A program made the translations under genes and the position numbers. From assembly GCA_913055805.1 (NCBI GenBank), contig CAJXLF010000002.1, positions 1 through 64,000 on the forward strand: DNA of 64,000 nt. The letters run 5' to 3'. Under the pieces are notes generated by a model. The model did not search any database and was not told where the DNA came from. It was given only the letters and a program-made list of their open reading frames with translations. Below are positions 55,430 through 64,000 of this stretch, piece after piece; the first letter of the stretch is position 1; each line of letters starts with the position of its first letter. The stretch is from an uncultured Salinisphaerales bacterium (lineage in GTDB: Bacteria > Pseudomonadota > Gammaproteobacteria > Nevskiales > CAJXLF01).

Positions 55430-57280
55430 TTACAAATACTCTTTGTACGCATCTTCTAACGCTGCAATTGACAGTAGTTTCGGCGTTAGGGGATTTTCAA
55501 AGTTGAGTGTGTCGTTATTAATAGCGTCACAGAATTTTCTCACATTAATAAACTCGTTTATCAATTTAGAAGACATGATCATTTCTAATACTTCTGCTTT
55601 GTTCTCAGTGAGGAATGTTTGAACTTGCCAACGGAAACCTTGCTTTTGTCTTCGCCACTGAGTCGGCAAAGGTTTAAATTTTGAAAACACCCTTCTTAAC
55701 TCGTACTTATTCCATTGGCCAAAAAACTTCTCTCGATAGTTCGTGCTCATGAATTTCGTTAACCTAAAGTCCAGAAAAGGGCTTCTATTTTCCACACCGT
55801 ACATCATGGCGTTACTATCGTTCTGCGCCAGCCACACTCCTAGCCGACCTTCAAACGCATCTTTGACAAGGGCAGTTTGCAAATTCATTTCCGTCGCATC
55901 TAGTGGATCAATAATTCTTTTAATTAAACAATTTTCACTTTTATATTGATCTGCAACTGGGCAGATACTCTTTTTTGCACCACCTTCGATGCCACTTCTA
56001 ATTAATCTTGATAAAAGTTTAATGTCGGCATTCTCTGATCGGAGAGATGCCAGCCACTCCTCATCATCCCTGGTAACAGCATCATGAATTGCCATCTTGA
56101 GATATCGATCCCAATAGCCACCGAAAACCTCATCCGCTCCAGTACCGTCTAAAACGACCGGCACATCTTCTTTGGAAATTTCTTCATACATGCTTGTCAT
56201 CGCATTTGCATTACCAGATAGTGGCATAGGCCTACCGAAGTGAATGTGCTGTTTAAGGTACCTTTCAAAAGCCTCATTCTGATATTGCAGCTTTACAGTA
56301 GTAGCTTCGACATTCAGGGCTTTAACGACCTCTTGTGCATACCACGCATCTTCAGATTTTCCCGTGTCACCGATATAAATTCTTATCTGATCCTGCAAAT
56401 CCAGTTGCACAAGAGCATTTAATATTAACGAGCTGTCAATTCCCCCAGATAGTAAAAGGCCTATAGGCCGGTCAGCTCTAGCTCTGAGCGAGACTGCGTC
56501 TAAAATCAGATATTGCAATTCTTCTTGTTCAAATGAGTCGGCCCCATTTGCTTTTAACTCATCTTCTGGAGTGTAGTAACGCTTTTCATTTATAGACCAG
56601 GTATTCGGGTCGAACACCAAGTAGTGAGAAGGGCTAACTTGCTTGATTTCATTCAGGAAGCTGTTGCCCGCGCCTAAATTAATGTAGTTATCATAAAAAA
56701 TGAACGACGATGTTAGTTCTCTGTTAAAGCTAACCTTCTCATCAATATAATGCAGAATTGGTGCAATTTCTGATGAAATGCACAGCACCGACTCGCCAAT
56801 GTAATAATAAAGTGGCTTTTTACCATATCTATCTCTCGATGAAATTAAAGTTTTACTTTTATTGTCCCAGAACGAGAAGGCCCACATGCCATTAACATAA
56901 TTAAGGAAATCTGTGCCATATTTCATCAATCCTGCCAATAAGACTTCTGTGTCACCGGTTGATTGAAAGCACACATCACTCAACAAATTATTTTTTAATT
57001 CGACAAAATTATATATTTCACCATTAAAGGAAATGACTGATCCTTCTGGTGCCATAAGAGGTTGATTAGATTTGGCGCCTAAGTCTCTGATTTTTAACCT
57101 TGTGTGCGCCAAACTGATGTGTATTTTTTTTGACTTCAACCATCCATTCTTGAAATTTTCAGATTTGATTAAATAGTCGTCAAAGTCTGGGCCTCTATGC
57201 TTGAGCATTCTCATGCTTTTTTTAAGTTTATCGGTAAAGATTGGCTTATCCCGTTGCACTACAACAAATACACCACACAT
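55430..57280 (-). CDS. asnB: Asparagine synthase-like glutamine amidotransferase
   Basis: A 616-aa class II glutamine amidotransferase fused to a synthetase domain. The catalytic Cys is C2 (MCGVF), and SFNGEIYNFVELK supports the glutaminase half. The PP-loop is LLLSGGIDSSL in the second half, and MYGVENRSPFLDFRL follows. Within a capsule locus such proteins usually amidate a uronic acid or amino acid on the glycan rather than make free asparagine (inference). Confidence 0.8.
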   Translation of the reverse strand: MCGVFVVVQRDKPIFTDKLKKSMRMLKHRGPDFDDYLIKSENFKNGWLKSKKIHISLAHTRLKIRDLGAKSNQPLMAPEGSVISFNGEIYNFVELKNNLLSDVCFQSTGDTEVLLAGLMKYGTDFLNYVNGMWAFSFWDNKSKTLISSRDRYGKKPLYYYIGESVLCISSEIAPILHYIDEKVSFNRELTSSFIFYDNYINLGAGNSFLNEIKQVSPSHYLVFDPNTWSINEKRYYTPEDELKANGADSFEQEELQYLILDAVSLRARADRPIGLLLSGGIDSSLILNALVQLDLQDQIRIYIGDTGKSEDAWYAQEVVKALNVEATTVKLQYQNEAFERYLKQHIHFGRPMPLSGNANAMTSMYEEISKEDVPVVLDGTGADEVFGGYWDRYLKMAIHDAVTRDDEEWLASLRSENADIKLLSRLIRSGIEGGAKKSICPVADQYKSENCLIKRIIDPLDATEMNLQTALVKDAFEGRLGVWLAQNDSNAMMYGVENRSPFLDFRLTKFMSTNYREKFFGQWNKYELRRVFSKFKPLPTQWRRQKQGFRWQVQTFLTENKAEVLEMIMSSKLINEFINVRKFCDAINNDTLNFENPLTPKLLSIAALEDAYKEYL

Positions 57281-57439
57281 ATCTGATTAACCTAAGGCTG
57301 AGGCAACTGACGAAGAAGAACCGGATCAAATTAGCTTGTGAATTGTAGGCAATGTCAACTTTCTATTCATCATAAGGTTCAAATAATTGTGGGAGAATGT
57401 GATGGTACTTTGTTGATTTTGGCCAACTCAAATCATAAA

Positions 57440-57462
57440 AATAAAATAAGCTCGTGGGAGCT
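57440..57462 (-). terminator. Intrinsic terminator after the sulfotransferase gene
   Basis: On the minus strand AGCTC-CCAC-GAGCT (57449-57462) is followed by TATTTTATTTTTATG. The first arm includes the stop codon region. The 180-base gap downstream to asnB (57281-57460) may hold a separate promoter, but none is clear. Confidence 0.5.
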
Positions 57463-58219
57463 ATGTGCTTTTCATAAATTCTATTTGCTTATAAAATTGC
57501 TTTAGTCCTACTTTATATAAATTAATGTCAAGTATATTATTCTTCTTAATCAAAACTAAGTCATCGGGATCAATATCTTTCTTTGATTTTTTTCGCTTCG
57601 TAACGTTCTTGGTTTCAGATACGTCAAGCTCATAACCTAAAGCCCATTCAAAATATTTAATTGATTCATCGTAACCCTCAACAATGCCTATATTAGATTT
57701 TTCAATAATAGATTTTGATCTATTGTAAGCAGATTGCATTGGGGAATAATTTCCAAAAAACATATTGGATAGCCATCTAGTTTGAAAGTTCTGCATATAC
57801 CAAACAACCGGAAAACCCGCCCTGGTTACATTTGGTTTTGTATACACTTCCCTTATTGAAAAATACTTGTCCAGAGAAAAATAATAGTAATGTGAAAGCG
57901 CCCTTTCTATCGGGTCTCTCAAAAAGAGTATATTAAATACTCTTCGATTAGATATTTCGTGAATACCAAAGGGCTGATGTCCTTCAATGAATCTTATCTT
58001 GGATTTTTCTTCTTCAGTCAGAGCAAAAATTTTTTCCATGCTATGCCAATATCCCGTCCAAGGGATCGGCAGAATTTCTTGGCGCGTAAAATACTTTCTA
58101 AGGGCGGGCTTAAAAGTGGTTCCCGCTGTTTTAGGTATATGGTTGAATACTAATAAATCCTCTTTCTGATGGTAAGAGGTTTCAATAAACGTACACAACT
58201 TTGCTATTGATTCTTGCAT
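57461..58219 (-). CDS. Sulfotransferase family protein
   Basis: A 252-aa PAPS-dependent sulfotransferase of the Sulfotransfer_2 type. The 5'-phosphosulfate loop is HIPKTAGTTF (27-36) and the 3'-phosphate binding motif is LRDPIERALSHYYY. A basic C-terminal patch (KRKKSKK) may bind the polysaccharide. It suggests that the capsule or LPS is sulfated. Typical enzymes of this group modify glycosaminoglycans. Confidence 0.8.
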   Translation of the reverse strand: MQESIAKLCTFIETSYHQKEDLLVFNHIPKTAGTTFKPALRKYFTRQEILPIPWTGYWHSMEKIFALTEEEKSKIRFIEGHQPFGIHEISNRRVFNILFLRDPIERALSHYYYFSLDKYFSIREVYTKPNVTRAGFPVVWYMQNFQTRWLSNMFFGNYSPMQSAYNRSKSIIEKSNIGIVEGYDESIKYFEWALGYELDVSETKNVTKRKKSKKDIDPDDLVLIKKNNILDINLYKVGLKQFYKQIEFMKST

Positions 58220-58273
58220 TTTGTGAAAATTCTAAACCTGCATTTCTGTGATTTTACGGATTATTAGGAAAAT

Positions 58274-61200
58274 TTAGTATTTGATTCTAAAATACACTTT
58301 TCCGACACTGATAGTGATAAGTTCTAAAATTCTGCCCAGTATGTGATTACCGTACAAATGCCTAAATAATCTTTTCCAAGCTGATTTTCCATCAGCAAAG
58401 AAAGCATAGGGTTTAGTCAAGAATTTCTCAAGCAACCTTATTCCTTTTGATCGAATAATAACATTTGAACTCGCACTAGAACCAAGCAATGTTTCTGCGC
58501 CTGCCCTCCACCAACTCATACTAATGTAGAGATGTTTTTTGACTTTCGGAGCTAAAAATATCTCAGGATGAATCAGATATCTTTCCTTAGATCCACCATA
58601 GGCATCAACAAAGCTTACATCCTTGACGATGTTTATATCCTCAGTACACGGTGTCTCGATAAAATCTCTGTAAAGCGCCATAGTGGCCTCAGGCTCTATC
58701 ACCTCCCGCCACGCATCTTCTCTCAGAATGCCCCAAATATCGTTTATAAAGTCATTGATACCCGATTCGATTTGTGAGGCCACATTTCTCCTAACTGATT
58801 CATCCCCTTCTACAAATTCTTCCAGCGCTTCAGATCCCTCCTCTTCGCTTCTCTTGGCAAGCCTTATCCTCTGAAAGCTAGGCTTATCTGGAATGAATAA
58901 AAATTCAAACATGCCAATATTTTTACAATAAAAATGTTCGGAATTAATGTGATCTTCGAAGCTCAGCAGGTAAGACTTAACTGGCAGATTGTTATTTACT
59001 AGTTTCAAGGCACCTTCAAATGTTGAAAAGTAATACCCCCCTATCTCCACACCGGTTAGCTTTGATAATGCAAGTTGCAATGTGCCATTGTGCCCAATAT
59101 CAACTATGGCGATTCGACCTTCCTTGAAAACGCCCTCGTCAGTTAAATATTTAACATAGGCATCCCGTTCATGTTCCGCGTTCTTCAAAACCGCCGCTTC
59201 TTTCTTTTTCAAAAGTTTCGTCAGTCTGGCTATGTCATCTGCGTTTTTGCTTGTAACAAGATCATGCCCAGAGGAGAATCCAGCGTCTTCCCAATCCTCT
59301 TGGGCCAGCAGCGCCGAATCCAATCCAAAACGATCCTGAAGGATCACTGAAGCTTCGACAGGAGAAAATCCCATTTCGAGGGTACTTTCAATGTCATCCC
59401 AATTCTTTAGCGAAGGGATAATACACCCACGTCTGGATGCGAGAAGGTAGTGTGCCTCAGGGGCATTAACCAGATTCTGGGTAAATACGTCGTAGGCAGT
59501 TTTGGGGTACCACCCGTCCCTAGCTAGAAAATACACGCGGTCGACTTTATCTCGAACCAGTTCTCTAATGAGCCAGGCAACAAAGCCGGCAATGATTGGA
59601 CCGCCTGCAGCGTAGCCCAGATTTATAGCACTGCCTGAGAAAAGCGATTTACTTGAACGAGATATATTTGATGTGCCGAAAAGACGATTCGATACCAGTC
59701 CTTGCCAAGTCGAAATCCAATGCATAGATCCAGGGTTATTGCCAATACGCTTCCATGCACGATGGTAGTACGGATTGGCGTACATCGACTCGATGGACTT
59801 TGGAATTAATATTGACCGTATACCTAATTTTTTGGGTATTGAATAATCAGAAACTGCGTTATCACCGATATGCAGCAAATTGGAAGAACGAATGCCCCTG
59901 TCTGAAAGTATATGCTTGAATAAATTTCCGGTTTTCTTCAGAAGCTTTAATTCTGAAGAAAGGTATAACTTTTCATAGCCCTGTATATTATTTTTACGCA
60001 ACATCAAGTCAACAATATCTGAATCTAGATACATGTCTGATGTAAGTATTATCTCCTTGTTCCGGGCCCTTGCGTATTCATATAGCTGGGATATGGAGCC
60101 ACGAAGTTTCGTATGCCTAATTTCCAGATCAGACTCTATTTTTCTTAACTTAACGGCCACTTCTTTACTCACTCCAAGAGTTTTTCGCATGCCGTTATAG
60201 ATATCTCTGAGGGTAATATCTTCTTGATCATTATTTTTCGCCTGTTCAAGAAGATTTCTTGCTGTCCTCTTCCTAAGCTCGTAGTATTCCTCACTATTGA
60301 TATCGTGATGGACATTTCTCCAGAGATAGTCCGTCGCACGTGTCGAACTCTCGCGCAACAAATCATCCGGACTGGAGTAATCTCTAACAAGTAAAGTGTC
60401 AAAAATGTCGAACGATATACACTTTGCCCTATCTATTTCCTTCCTTATTTTCTTTTTAGTGACAGATTTAACAGACGAAGGTCTGTAGTGAGTAACTTCT
60501 CGCCCGGCCTTGTTCAGTCCGTTTGTCCCGCTGCTACCCGGTACTAACAACCTCTCAAGCAAGCGTTCCTGCTTATTATCAATTTCAAGCAAAGCTTCTG
60601 TATTTGGGCGGCTTGCTTGATATTGAATTGTATTTTCCAGACATCGTTCAAGATACCCCCCCTCATATAAATACGATTTCGTCAGTGGATAATAGTGATT
60701 TAGTAAATAGTAAATCTTGTCATCATTAACGAGGTTGATATCAAGGAAACTTGAAGTAAATTCTTGTATTTCAGTGGTAGTGGCCAGCGGATTTAAGTGG
60801 GACTTTCCAATTACGCATAATGGCTTGTTAAGGAAAAATGCTTGAAGGCCTAATGATGAAGAAACAGTAATAACCCCATCCACAACACTCATAAGATACT
60901 GAGATACCCAAGCGGTATCTCGAAATTTGTAATCATAAATGAGGTTGGGGAAGTTCTTCTTCAGCCATGCGTAATTTCCTTTGTTAATGACAGGTTGTGC
61001 CGGATGCTCTGTAACCAATACGCCAATATCCGAAGGCACCTGAGATAACACCCAGCAAAGAAAATCAAATTGACTGGAGAAACTGATCCCTTCTGGAAGG
61101 CAGGCGTCAAAGGCAAAATAATTAGATACCTGCAGAGGTAGCAATACCGTTTTTTCAAATCCTTTACAAAGTTTATCTTTTTGAAATGGATTTGAGCTTT

Positions 61201-61798
61201 CGATTATTCCATTGAAATATTTTTGTCGCAGGTTGTCACAGAAAACTCTTTCCTTTTCACCTACATGGAGACTCGAAAATTTTTCTTTACCAAACTTTGC
61301 CAACCAAGAGTTAGAAAATATACCGACCGGATCCAGGCAGAACGTTTCTGGGTATGGAGGCCTGGAAAATATTCCCAGAGTTGAACTCAATATTGGTATA
61401 TCTTTGTACAAAAGCCTGAGTGTCGTATCAGAGGCTGATTCGTAACAAACCATTACCGAAGGCTTGAAATCACCAATTACAGGACTAAGAATCTCATCAA
61501 ATTGCCTCAATTGCTGCTGAGTTGATTCTCCGCGAAACAAGGACAGAGACGCAGGAAAATAAGATGGGAAAACTTTCAGTAAATCTGCCTGCTTAATGGT
61601 GTAAAGAGAAACCCCCTCAGGTATCAGACTTTCACGTTCGGCTTCATTCGCTACTGCCTCTCCCAAGACAATACCCACAGCATGCCCGGCTTTCAGAAGA
61701 CAGTTCATCTCATGACGCAGGTGATTGCGTATTGTTCCCAGTCTGAATAGCGGACGGTCCAGCTCAACCCATGGCTCTAAGTAATATAAAACGTTCAT
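58274..61798 (-). CDS. 1174-aa fusion: capsule-transferase-like, HAD and C-terminal domains
   Basis: Three blocks are visible. Residues about 1-400 resemble KpsS/KpsC-like or CDP-glycerol-type capsule transferases (TEHPAQP, then VDGVITVSSSLGLQAFFLNKPLCVIGKS). Residues about 455-690 form a HAD-type domain with DIFDTLL (D464, D467), ILTSDMYLDSD and LHIGDNAVSDY, the last giving the terminal Asp motif. Residues about 720-1120 hold a conserved-looking module starting VYFLARDGWYPKTAYDVF and with IVDIGHNGTLQLAL, of unknown role, also seen fused to HAD domains in glycan loci. No membrane segment. The gene is AT-rich. Confidence 0.6.
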   Translation of the reverse strand: MNVLYYLEPWVELDRPLFRLGTIRNHLRHEMNCLLKAGHAVGIVLGEAVANEAERESLIPEGVSLYTIKQADLLKVFPSYFPASLSLFRGESTQQQLRQFDEILSPVIGDFKPSVMVCYESASDTTLRLLYKDIPILSSTLGIFSRPPYPETFCLDPVGIFSNSWLAKFGKEKFSSLHVGEKERVFCDNLRQKYFNGIIESSNPFQKDKLCKGFEKTVLLPLQVSNYFAFDACLPEGISFSSQFDFLCWVLSQVPSDIGVLVTEHPAQPVINKGNYAWLKKNFPNLIYDYKFRDTAWVSQYLMSVVDGVITVSSSLGLQAFFLNKPLCVIGKSHLNPLATTTEIQEFTSSFLDINLVNDDKIYYLLNHYYPLTKSYLYEGGYLERCLENTIQYQASRPNTEALLEIDNKQERLLERLLVPGSSGTNGLNKAGREVTHYRPSSVKSVTKKKIRKEIDRAKCISFDIFDTLLVRDYSSPDDLLRESSTRATDYLWRNVHHDINSEEYYELRKRTARNLLEQAKNNDQEDITLRDIYNGMRKTLGVSKEVAVKLRKIESDLEIRHTKLRGSISQLYEYARARNKEIILTSDMYLDSDIVDLMLRKNNIQGYEKLYLSSELKLLKKTGNLFKHILSDRGIRSSNLLHIGDNAVSDYSIPKKLGIRSILIPKSIESMYANPYYHRAWKRIGNNPGSMHWISTWQGLVSNRLFGTSNISRSSKSLFSGSAINLGYAAGGPIIAGFVAWLIRELVRDKVDRVYFLARDGWYPKTAYDVFTQNLVNAPEAHYLLASRRGCIIPSLKNWDDIESTLEMGFSPVEASVILQDRFGLDSALLAQEDWEDAGFSSGHDLVTSKNADDIARLTKLLKKKEAAVLKNAEHERDAYVKYLTDEGVFKEGRIAIVDIGHNGTLQLALSKLTGVEIGGYYFSTFEGALKLVNNNLPVKSYLLSFEDHINSEHFYCKNIGMFEFLFIPDKPSFQRIRLAKRSEEEGSEALEEFVEGDESVRRNVASQIESGINDFINDIWGILREDAWREVIEPEATMALYRDFIETPCTEDINIVKDVSFVDAYGGSKERYLIHPEIFLAPKVKKHLYISMSWWRAGAETLLGSSASSNVIIRSKGIRLLEKFLTKPYAFFADGKSAWKRLFRHLYGNHILGRILELITISVGKVYFRIKY

Positions 61799-61801
61799 TT
61801 T

Positions 61802-62743
61802 TTACTTGATGGCATCTACATATAGAGACATATCAGGATCCGTCTTATCGAATAACCTAAGGTCACGAAGTGGTACCGCAAGACTTTGGCCATACGATGA
61901 TCGTACAGATTCACTAAAACCTGCTTCTTCCAAAAACGAAATAACCTTGTTCGTGTTGAACCAATTGACATGCCGTCCTAGCTCAACATTAAGGTCACGG
62001 TCAGAAAGCTCCGAAGCATGGTCTAAGGCGTCATACGGAGTTTGAAATCTTTCGAAGAAACTATCGGCCTGGCCTGGTGTGATGTTTACTCGATTTTTAG
62101 GGTGAGTAATAAGTGAAAACTGATCCAACAGAAAAAAGGAGGTGCGAGATTGCGCCAACTGTATGTAATGCTTGAATTCTCTCTTCTTCTCTATTTTCCA
62201 ATAGTAAGAAGCAAGGTAGCACCAATCCTTCCTGACCCATGAGTTGACAGCCAAATCAGCGTCTGGCGTTACAAGCCTCAGAATTCCTCCTGACTTAAGG
62301 ACTCTGCAAACCTCCCTTAATAAATGACGCACATCGTTATTCCAAATATGCTCAATAACGTGGCTGCAATAGACCAATTCGATACTGTTATCAGCCAAAG
62401 GGAGTTCACCTCCCTGCAGAATGTCCCAATCAATATCAATTGAGCTACTGTATTGGTGACTTCTGGACTCTGCCCAAGTTTTGTTATCAAGAAATTTCTT
62501 GTCGGAGTTCGTCCAATACTTGTGCCTGAAACTTCCCGGGCCAATATTCAAAAATCGTTTGTTCTCAAGAGAATCAGAAGGATACAGCTCTCTGTATACA
62601 TGCTCATAAAATCGAGACTGTTTGGTCGAATACACCGAGTTAGCTGCTTCCTTCCTCGCTATTTTTTCTAATAAATCTTTATCGTTCATTATCTTCTTAT
62701 ATTTTTCCTCCTCCATAACCTCATATGTTTTTTTGTCAGACAT
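61802..62743 (-). CDS. SAM-dependent methyltransferase in the capsule locus
   Basis: A 313-aa protein with a class I methyltransferase domain at about 65-200: FLNIGPGSFRH (motif I-like), then LPLADNSIELVYCSHVIEHI and the post-motif LKSGGILRLVTPDADL. It has a helical N-terminal extension. ATG 62743 is preferred over the longer frame to 62776. It ends three bases before the large fusion gene begins. Probably methylates a sugar of the capsule. Confidence 0.75.
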   Translation of the reverse strand: MSDKKTYEVMEEEKYKKIMNDKDLLEKIARKEAANSVYSTKQSRFYEHVYRELYPSDSLENKRFLNIGPGSFRHKYWTNSDKKFLDNKTWAESRSHQYSSSIDIDWDILQGGELPLADNSIELVYCSHVIEHIWNNDVRHLLREVCRVLKSGGILRLVTPDADLAVNSWVRKDWCYLASYYWKIEKKREFKHYIQLAQSRTSFFLLDQFSLITHPKNRVNITPGQADSFFERFQTPYDALDHASELSDRDLNVELGRHVNWFNTNKVISFLEEAGFSESVRSSYGQSLAVPLRDLRLFDKTDPDMSLYVDAIK

Positions 62744-62785
62744 AAATATCACCTGAAATATAGAATTGTCAGCCAAGCTCTACTC

Positions 62786-64000
62786 TTAGCCCTTGGCCAG
62801 AAATTTCCCTAATTTTTGTATCGGCTTGAATCGGGTATCAACCATGGATTGCACTGGTGTCCTCTTGAACTTTAAAAATTTTCTCACCGTCTTCTCGGGG
62901 ACTACGCGTAGCAAAAACGCGATCAATGAGATTTTAAGTTGTTGTATAAAACCCGTATCAAATCTAATAGGCCGTAAAGCATATTCAGCTGCCTTTTCAG
63001 ACTCCAGTTGGTTGATTTCCAGATCGAGAATTCTAAAGTGAGCTTCCCAAGACGGTAACTCAGGCACTTCTTTGGTTGAAATAGATTCGTGAGCTGCTTG
63101 AAGAATTGTTTTCTTCCAGCTATTGGCGTCCAGAGGATCAATGAATGTGGGCAGATCTTTGCCGCTTTCCCTGAACACATCAAGATCACTGCATATAACT
63201 GGTACTTTTAGCGAGAGGGCTTCAATCAGCGGCATCCCCCACCCTTCGACAAAACTTGGAAAAAGTAGTCCCTTACTGCCTTTCAGCAACTGAACAAGCT
63301 GATGGTCACTGATATCCGATAACTCAACAACGTGTGGCTTTGTTTTTTCACAGCGATCCAGCATGTCGATGATGTTCTCGTTGCACCAGCCACGCTTGCC
63401 GATAACAACCAACTTGGGAATATTCTCAATGCCCTCCTCCACAAAGCTTCGCCAGATATTCAACAACAACAGGTGGTTCTTGCGAGGCTCAATGGTACCC
63501 AGCACCACGAAATAATCCTGTCCCGCTAAGTTGATGTCGTAAGGCTCATTTTCGGCACCGGATAAGTCTAATGGCTCTACGCCGATGTACAAAGGAATCA
63601 CCTTGGGCTGGGGTAACCCTTTCTCCCTTGCGTATTGCAATACTTCTTTTTGCGTATGATTCGAATTAACAATCACCAGCTTGGAAAAATTCAGAGCCCC
63701 ATTGATACGGTCAACGTGCCTTGCGGTCTCTCCCTCACGCGTATATTCCGGGTGAGTAATCGGGATCAGGTCATGAATGAAAGAAATAACCTCGCATCCC
63801 AGATTGTGTTTCAGTGCCCATAGAAATGCCTCATCGTTGATGCCCTGGTGAGCCACATTGATATAGATGTATCTCTCTTGCCTGTTTTTCGCCAGCTCAA
63901 GAAAATGGCCGGTAAACAAAGTTCTGCCTACCGGACTTTTCGACACGTAGAGCTTTTCGTTTTTCTGCAGGCTGACGTAATTGCTAATTGACTGTTTTTC
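62786..64000 (-). CDS. Glycosyltransferase family 4, N-terminus cut by window end
   Basis: A GT-B fold glycosyltransferase. The frame is open through 64000 without a stop, so the true start lies outside the window; the first internal GTG at 63946 is probably not the start. C-terminal hallmark motifs are YFVVLGTIEPRKNHLLLLN and FPSFVEGWGMPLIEALSLKVPVICSDL, containing the E-x7-E nucleotide-sugar site. An unusual long tail follows (about the last 100 residues). Likely adds a sugar to the capsule repeat. Confidence 0.85.
   Translation of the reverse strand, partial: EKQSISNYVSLQKNEKLYVSKSPVGRTLFTGHFLELAKNRQERYIYINVAHQGINDEAFLWALKHNLGCEVISFIHDLIPITHPEYTREGETARHVDRINGALNFSKLVIVNSNHTQKEVLQYAREKGLPQPKVIPLYIGVEPLDLSGAENEPYDINLAGQDYFVVLGTIEPRKNHLLLLNIWRSFVEEGIENIPKLVVIGKRGWCNENIIDMLDRCEKTKPHVVELSDISDHQLVQLLKGSKGLLFPSFVEGWGMPLIEALSLKVPVICSDLDVFRESGKDLPTFIDPLDANSWKKTILQAAHESISTKEVPELPSWEAHFRILDLEINQLESEKAAEYALRPIRFDTGFIQQLKISLIAFLLRVVPEKTVRKFLKFKRTPVQSMVDTRFKPIQKLGKFLAKG

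Overview
The window looks like a chromosomal segment of a gammaproteobacterium. The evidence is gene order: yebC-ruvC-ruvA-ruvB-ybgC-tolQ-tolR-tolA-tolB-pal-cpoB-queE-queC-tRNA-Lys, the gacA/uvrY-uvrC-pgsA-tRNA-Gly-tRNA-Cys-tRNA-Leu block, sucA-sucB-lpdA, and a complete System I cytochrome c maturation operon (ccmABCDEFGHI). No species can be named from this. Most genes from 2.3 to 33.5 kb lie on the minus strand and are tightly packed, many with ATGA or TGATG overlaps.

Region by region: (1) 0-2.2 kb is an AT-rich accessory-looking edge with a membrane-anchored, Cys-rich, metzincin-like protease, a 0.7 kb gene-poor stretch and a small periplasmic cupredoxin facing tRNA-Lys. (2) 2.3-12 kb holds queuosine precursor genes, the Tol-Pal envelope machine and the Holliday-junction genes ruvABC with yebC. 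(3) 12-19.5 kb holds the 2-oxoglutarate dehydrogenase complex (E3, E2, E1), galU and a MaoC-like hot-dog dehydratase. (4) 19.6-26.5 kb is the ccm operon, including a 57-aa CcmD. (5) 26.5-31.2 kb has a tRNA-Leu/Cys/Gly cluster, pgsA, uvrC, a family-5 uracil-DNA glycosylase and a GacA-type response regulator. Next to tRNA-Leu are partial copies of its 3' end and a cloverleaf-like hairpin element. (6) 31.3-41.2 kb holds a VapBC pair, isocitrate lyase with a long structured leader, RluE, a rhomboid protease converging on a membrane/TPR protein, an EamA transporter, a DUF748/AsmA-like protein and a zinc-ribbon miniprotein.

(7) 41.4-64 kb is a capsular polysaccharide locus of the ABC-transporter (group 2, Kps) type. 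A plus-strand block (methyltransferase, manC/algA, manB/algC) makes GDP-mannose. It converges on a long minus-strand block: two tandem WaaP/Kdo-kinase-like proteins, KpsC, a methyltransferase, KpsD, KpsE, KpsT, KpsM, then a GT29 sialyltransferase-like protein, a pyruvyltransferase-like protein, an asparagine synthase, a sulfotransferase, a 1174-aa multidomain protein, a methyltransferase and a glycosyltransferase cut by the window end. From kpsE to about 62.8 kb the DNA is visibly more AT-rich than its surroundings, consistent with an exchangeable serotype-specific region. Together these genes would make, decorate and export a surface glycan on a Kdo linker. KpsS, KpsF and KpsU are not in the window.

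The strongest candidates for something new are the protease with a symmetric twin-CX3C domain, the hairpin element lodged in a duplicated tRNA-Leu end, the bacterial GT29-like protein, the 1174-aa fusion and the paired kinases beside KpsC. All family calls are from reading the proteins; no database search was run.
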